The notes under the pieces are model-generated. The model had not been told where the DNA came from. It ran no database searches and saw nothing but the letters and a program-made list of their open reading frames with translations. From Candidatus Woesearchaeota archaeon (GTDB taxonomy: Archaea > Nanobdellota > Nanobdellia > Woesearchaeales > ARS49), in contig JACRKG010000041.1 in assembly GCA_016215315.1 (NCBI GenBank), positions 1 through 33,131 of the forward strand: a stretch of DNA of 33,131 nt. Reading direction: 5' to 3'. The translations under genes were made by a program, and so were the position numbers. Below are positions 31,131 through 33,131 of this stretch, piece after piece. The first letter of the stretch is position 1; every line of letters starts with the position of its first letter.

Positions 31131-31906
31131 TTTAGTATTTTTCTCACAAATGTTAAAAATCCCGAGTGTCCTATACTTATTGTTTTGGGTTTTACTATTC
31201 TTCCTTCAGCACTCCATTCTCTTTCTATTAATTCTACATTCTTCACGCACAATAATCTTTCTTCTTTAGCTAATTCTGCGACAAAATCTTGCAGTTGAGG
31301 TGTTGTAATTGAATAACAAACCAGGAATGCTCCAACTTTTAATGCTTTAGCACAATGCGTTATTACTTTCCATGGTTCAGGAACATCTAGAGTTATTAAG
31401 TCAAATTCTTCTCCCTCAATTCCTTCAGTTATGTCTCTTTTTTTGAGGGTTACATTTTTCAAGTTTAGTGTTTTAACATTTTCTTCTGCAACACTTAAAT
31501 GGTCATCTCTAATATCATAACTTATTACTTCTTTAACAAAATTCGCAAGCATGCAAGTAAGTGCTCCGCTACCTGTACCACTATCAAGAACTTTTGAATT
31601 TTTGTTAATTCCTGTTTCAGCCAGTATTAATCCAACATCTTTTAATGGAATTGTTTGCGGCATTCTTTTTATTTTTTTGTAGTCATCAACAAAAGTGCTG
31701 TCAAAAATTATGAACTCTTTACCATGGCTGCTTTTTATTTTTTCACCATTCTTTTTAAGTTCTTTTTTAGGAATTGTATCTCCCGAAACAGAATAATCTT
31801 GGTTAAGATTAGTTATATAATACTTTTTTGACTTTCTAATTATTATTTCTCTTTTAAGTTCTTCAACAAATTCTTTCTTTTTCTTTTGAATTAAAATTTT
31901 AGGCAT
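31127..31906 (-). CDS. trmI: TrmI-type tRNA (adenine-58 N1) methyltransferase
   Basis: The SAM-dependent methyltransferase of 259 residues forms m1A58 (and in archaea m1A57/58) in the tRNA T loop, as a tetramer. The N-terminal beta domain ends in IKRMPQTIPLKDVGLIL, the catalytic domain has motif I KVLDSGTGSGALT (105-117), SYDIRDDHLSVAEEN, and the DVPEPWKVI catalytic segment, followed by LVCYSITTPQLQDFV and the REWSAEGRIVKP end typical of TrmI. The first gene of a two-gene operon with the M3-like peptidase. A TATA-like TTTAAATTA is upstream. Confidence 0.9.
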   Translation of the reverse strand: MPKILIQKKKKEFVEELKREIIIRKSKKYYITNLNQDYSVSGDTIPKKELKKNGEKIKSSHGKEFIIFDSTFVDDYKKIKRMPQTIPLKDVGLILAETGINKNSKVLDSGTGSGALTCMLANFVKEVISYDIRDDHLSVAEENVKTLNLKNVTLKKRDITEGIEGEEFDLITLDVPEPWKVITHCAKALKVGAFLVCYSITTPQLQDFVAELAKEERLLCVKNVELIEREWSAEGRIVKPKTISIGHSGFLTFVRKILK

Positions 31907-32064
31907 TAAATGAGTAAATGGCCATTAATTTAAAAATTTTCGTACTTGACAAAAGTAAAGCACTCTGCAGCCACTAGATCTTCCATAATATCTGAGCTAA
32001 CTGACGATATCTTGACATGATTTTTGCGGAAGGTTTATAAACATATATTCCCCTTATCGTCTTA

Positions 32065-32217
32065 ATGCAAAAGTCAGAACCAATATCTCGAGAATTAGAC
32101 ATTGTTCTTAAGCAATTAAAAGGGGACTTTGTAAAGCCACTTTTGGAAAAAATTGAAGAAAGTGAAAAAGTAATGCTTTATCAAGAGCTTAAGTGCGAGT
32201 TCGTTAAGAACTACTAA
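32065..32217 (+). CDS. 50-residue hypothetical protein
   Basis: A frame from the ATG at 32065 encodes a helical charged peptide (SRELDIVLKQLKGDFVKPLL, then EKIEESEKVMLYQEL). GGTTTATAAACAT about 27 nt upstream is a good TATA box, so the gene is leaderless and is followed 33 nt later by the I9-like gene in the same direction. I recognise no family. Its promoter and helical regularity favour a real gene. The 31907-32040 stretch before it holds no other feature I can see. Confidence 0.5.
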   Translation: MQKSEPISRELDIVLKQLKGDFVKPLLEKIEESEKVMLYQELKCEFVKNY

Positions 32218-32250
32218 ACTCGAGAATAAAAAAGAGTTGAGGGAGGATTT

Positions 32251-32505
32251 ATGCCAAAGGAGAATAAAGTTTCAGATAGTTTGGTTTCTAAGCTAAAGAA
32301 TCACAAATCAGTTGATGTGGTCGTTGTAGCAAAAGGAGATGTTTCAAGCGTTTACACATATGTATTCTTGCTCGAAGCATATTTTAAAGATAAAAAAATA
32401 CATTACAATCAAGAAACAACTAATAGTTTAACAGCAACCTTAACTCCCGAACAAATTTATGATTTAAGTGATGAACCTAGTGTTGAATTTATTGATTCTG
32501 TTTAA
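32251..32505 (+). CDS. small protein resembling an I9 (subtilisin-propeptide-type) inhibitor
   Basis: The 84 residues contain SVDVVVVAKGDVS (first strand), a helix YTYVFLLEAYFKDKK, then SLTATLTPEQIYDLSDEPSV followed by EFIDSV. The pattern 'A-x-L-T-x-E-Q-I-x-x-L-x-x-x-P-x-V-x-x-I' is the end of the I9 propeptide fold, which folds and inhibits subtilisin-like proteases. Here it stands alone, without a protease or signal peptide, as do the cytosolic inhibitors of this fold. GGGAGGA eight nt before the ATG is a strong ribosome binding site. No subtilase is in the window. Confidence 0.55.
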   Translation: MPKENKVSDSLVSKLKNHKSVDVVVVAKGDVSSVYTYVFLLEAYFKDKKIHYNQETTNSLTATLTPEQIYDLSDEPSVEFIDSV

Positions 32506-32515
32506 TTCATGGAGA

Positions 32516-32989
32516 TTAATTATTGATTATTTTTTTCAGAAATTCAGACAAATCAATAATTTTTATTTTTTCTGATTTATTGGGAGGTATTGAATTTGTC
32601 ACGTAAACATTTTTTATTTGGCTTTTCTTTAGGTTTTTTATTGCATCGCCAGAAAACACTCCGTGAGTTGCTATTACTGATACTTCTTTTGCTCCTTTTT
32701 GTAATAAAACTTTGCTTGCTTCAATTATCGTTCCACCAGTTGAAATCATGTCGTCAACAATTAGTGCTCTTTTATTTTTAACGTCTCCTTTTATTTCTAG
32801 AATTTTTACTTGTTCTTTTTTCGGTCTGAATTTTTCTATAACAACCAATGGTTTTTTACACAGATCACTTAGTTTTTGAACGTTTGATTTCGCACCTTTA
32901 TCTGGAGCAACAAGAACATCAAACTTCTCTGCAATTGGAGCATATAATTCAAAAGGAATTATGTCTTTATATCTTAAGAATTCATTCAA
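32516..32989 (-). pseudogene. prs: PRPP synthetase, C-terminal half, cut by an IS630-like insertion
   Basis: The reading frame matches the second half of ribose-phosphate pyrophosphokinase: VLVAPDKGAKSNVQKLS (pyrophosphate/ATP-side loop), KKPLVVIEKFRP, the PRPP motif ALIVDDMISTGGTII (75-89), VIATHGVFSGDAI and the end VTNSIPP...KIKIIDLSEFL. Full-length archaeal enzymes have about 285 residues; only about 157 are here, and the coding similarity starts at LNEFLRYKDI. Two codons before that lies a stop, and two bases further the transposase stop and inverted repeat of an IS begin. The first half should lie on the other side of the IS, outside the window. A short independent product from the TTG at 32989 is unlikely to be active. 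Confidence 0.75.
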
Positions 32990-32996
32990 TCTCTAG

Positions 32997-33131
32997 TTAG
33001 CGACATAAATAACGCATAAAATTTTGCGTAAATTTATGTTCTCTCCAATAGTTTTCTAGGGCATTTTGCATTTGTTCTATATTCTCGAAATATTGTGATT
33101 TTGTGACGTTGTTTTTTGTAACTTTCCAGCA
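32997..33131 (-). CDS. IS630-like transposase, C-terminal fragment (enters from the right edge)
   Basis: The last 44 codons of a transposase end at the TAA at 32997. The peptide CWKVTKNNVTKSQYFENIEQ and the following helix (MQNALENYWREHKFTQNF) match the end of IS630-family transposases, after their ...NPIE.VW catalytic Glu segment (the Trp is visible, the Glu lies outside). The stop codon sits within the terminal inverted repeat, so the element is very compact. This copy lies inside prs, in the same direction. Confidence 0.72.
   Translation of the reverse strand, partial: CWKVTKNNVTKSQYFENIEQMQNALENYWREHKFTQNFMRYLCR
33002..33019. repeat. terminal inverted repeat of the right IS630-like element
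   Basis: GACATAAATAACGCATAA matches the reverse complement of 113-130 at 17 of 18 positions. It marks the 3' end of the element that interrupts prs. CTAG at 32993-32996 just outside it may contain the TA target, but the exact boundary is unclear. Confidence 0.6.

Noticed and set aside
1..33131. CRISPR array or prophage
   Set aside because: No regularly spaced direct repeats and no phage structural or integrase genes were seen.
1..33131. One IS spanning the ends of a circular molecule
   Set aside because: Joining the right end to the left end gives a frame of different phase with an early stop and a product far too short for a transposase, so the two pieces are not directly contiguous.

Overview
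The window comes from an AT-rich archaeal genome, most likely a DPANN lineage of the Woesearchaeota/Pacearchaeota type. The evidence is a group II chaperonin (thermosome), a DRG-type GTPase, ABCE1/Rli1, archease plus RtcB, an archaeal 7S SRP RNA and a tRNA without encoded CCA. Many genes are leaderless, with a TATA box about 25 nt before the start codon; others use GGAGG or GGTGAT ribosome binding sites. Small membrane proteins and long secreted Cys-rich proteins are frequent. The lineage is inferred from these traits, not from a phylogenetic marker comparison.

Layout. Positions 1-133 hold one end of an IS630-like element (first 27 residues of its transposase plus an inverted repeat). 208-3870: thermosome, a 50-residue His/Cys protein, DRG GTPase, small MscS-like channel. 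3999-11394: cell-surface region with two large Cys-rich secreted proteins, small membrane proteins, a winged-helix protein, TatD and a short lipoprotein, plus a candidate structured RNA at 6552-6741. 11425-15163: archease, RtcB RNA ligase carrying a 505-residue intein, and SRP RNA. 15276-16558: a two-gene operon of a pentein (guanidino-group modifying) enzyme and a receiver-like protein.

16725-22831 is the most interesting part. It is a compact minus-strand operon that looks like a complete ubiquitin-like conjugation cassette. In order of transcription it encodes a beta-grasp-like modifier ending in QGG plus a four-residue tail, two large paralogous E2-like proteins that also end in QGG plus a short tail, a JAMM/MPN+ protease with all metal ligands, a single-chain E1 with tandem inactive and active adenylation domains, and a cold-shock protein. 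The modifier would be trimmed by the JAMM protease, activated by the E1 and passed to the E2-like cysteine; no RING-type ligase is visible. A perfect 10-bp-arm palindrome sits at the predicted transcription start, so the cassette is probably under specific repression.

23036-33131: two hypothetical proteins, tRNA-Thr(CGT), a small zinc protein, an ABCE1 that has lost the ligands of one of its two iron-sulfur clusters, a hypothetical protein, a DUF4258 / YgiT-AbrB toxin-antitoxin pair, an MFS transporter, an orphan ParS/MbcA-type antitoxin domain, a hypothetical protein, an M3-like metallopeptidase overlapping a TrmI-type tRNA methyltransferase, two small proteins (one like an I9 protease inhibitor), and the C-terminal half of PRPP synthetase. 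The last is cut off exactly where the other end of an IS630-like element begins. Matching IS ends at both edges, in the same orientation, suggest either two IS copies flanking the segment or an assembly that stopped in a repeat.
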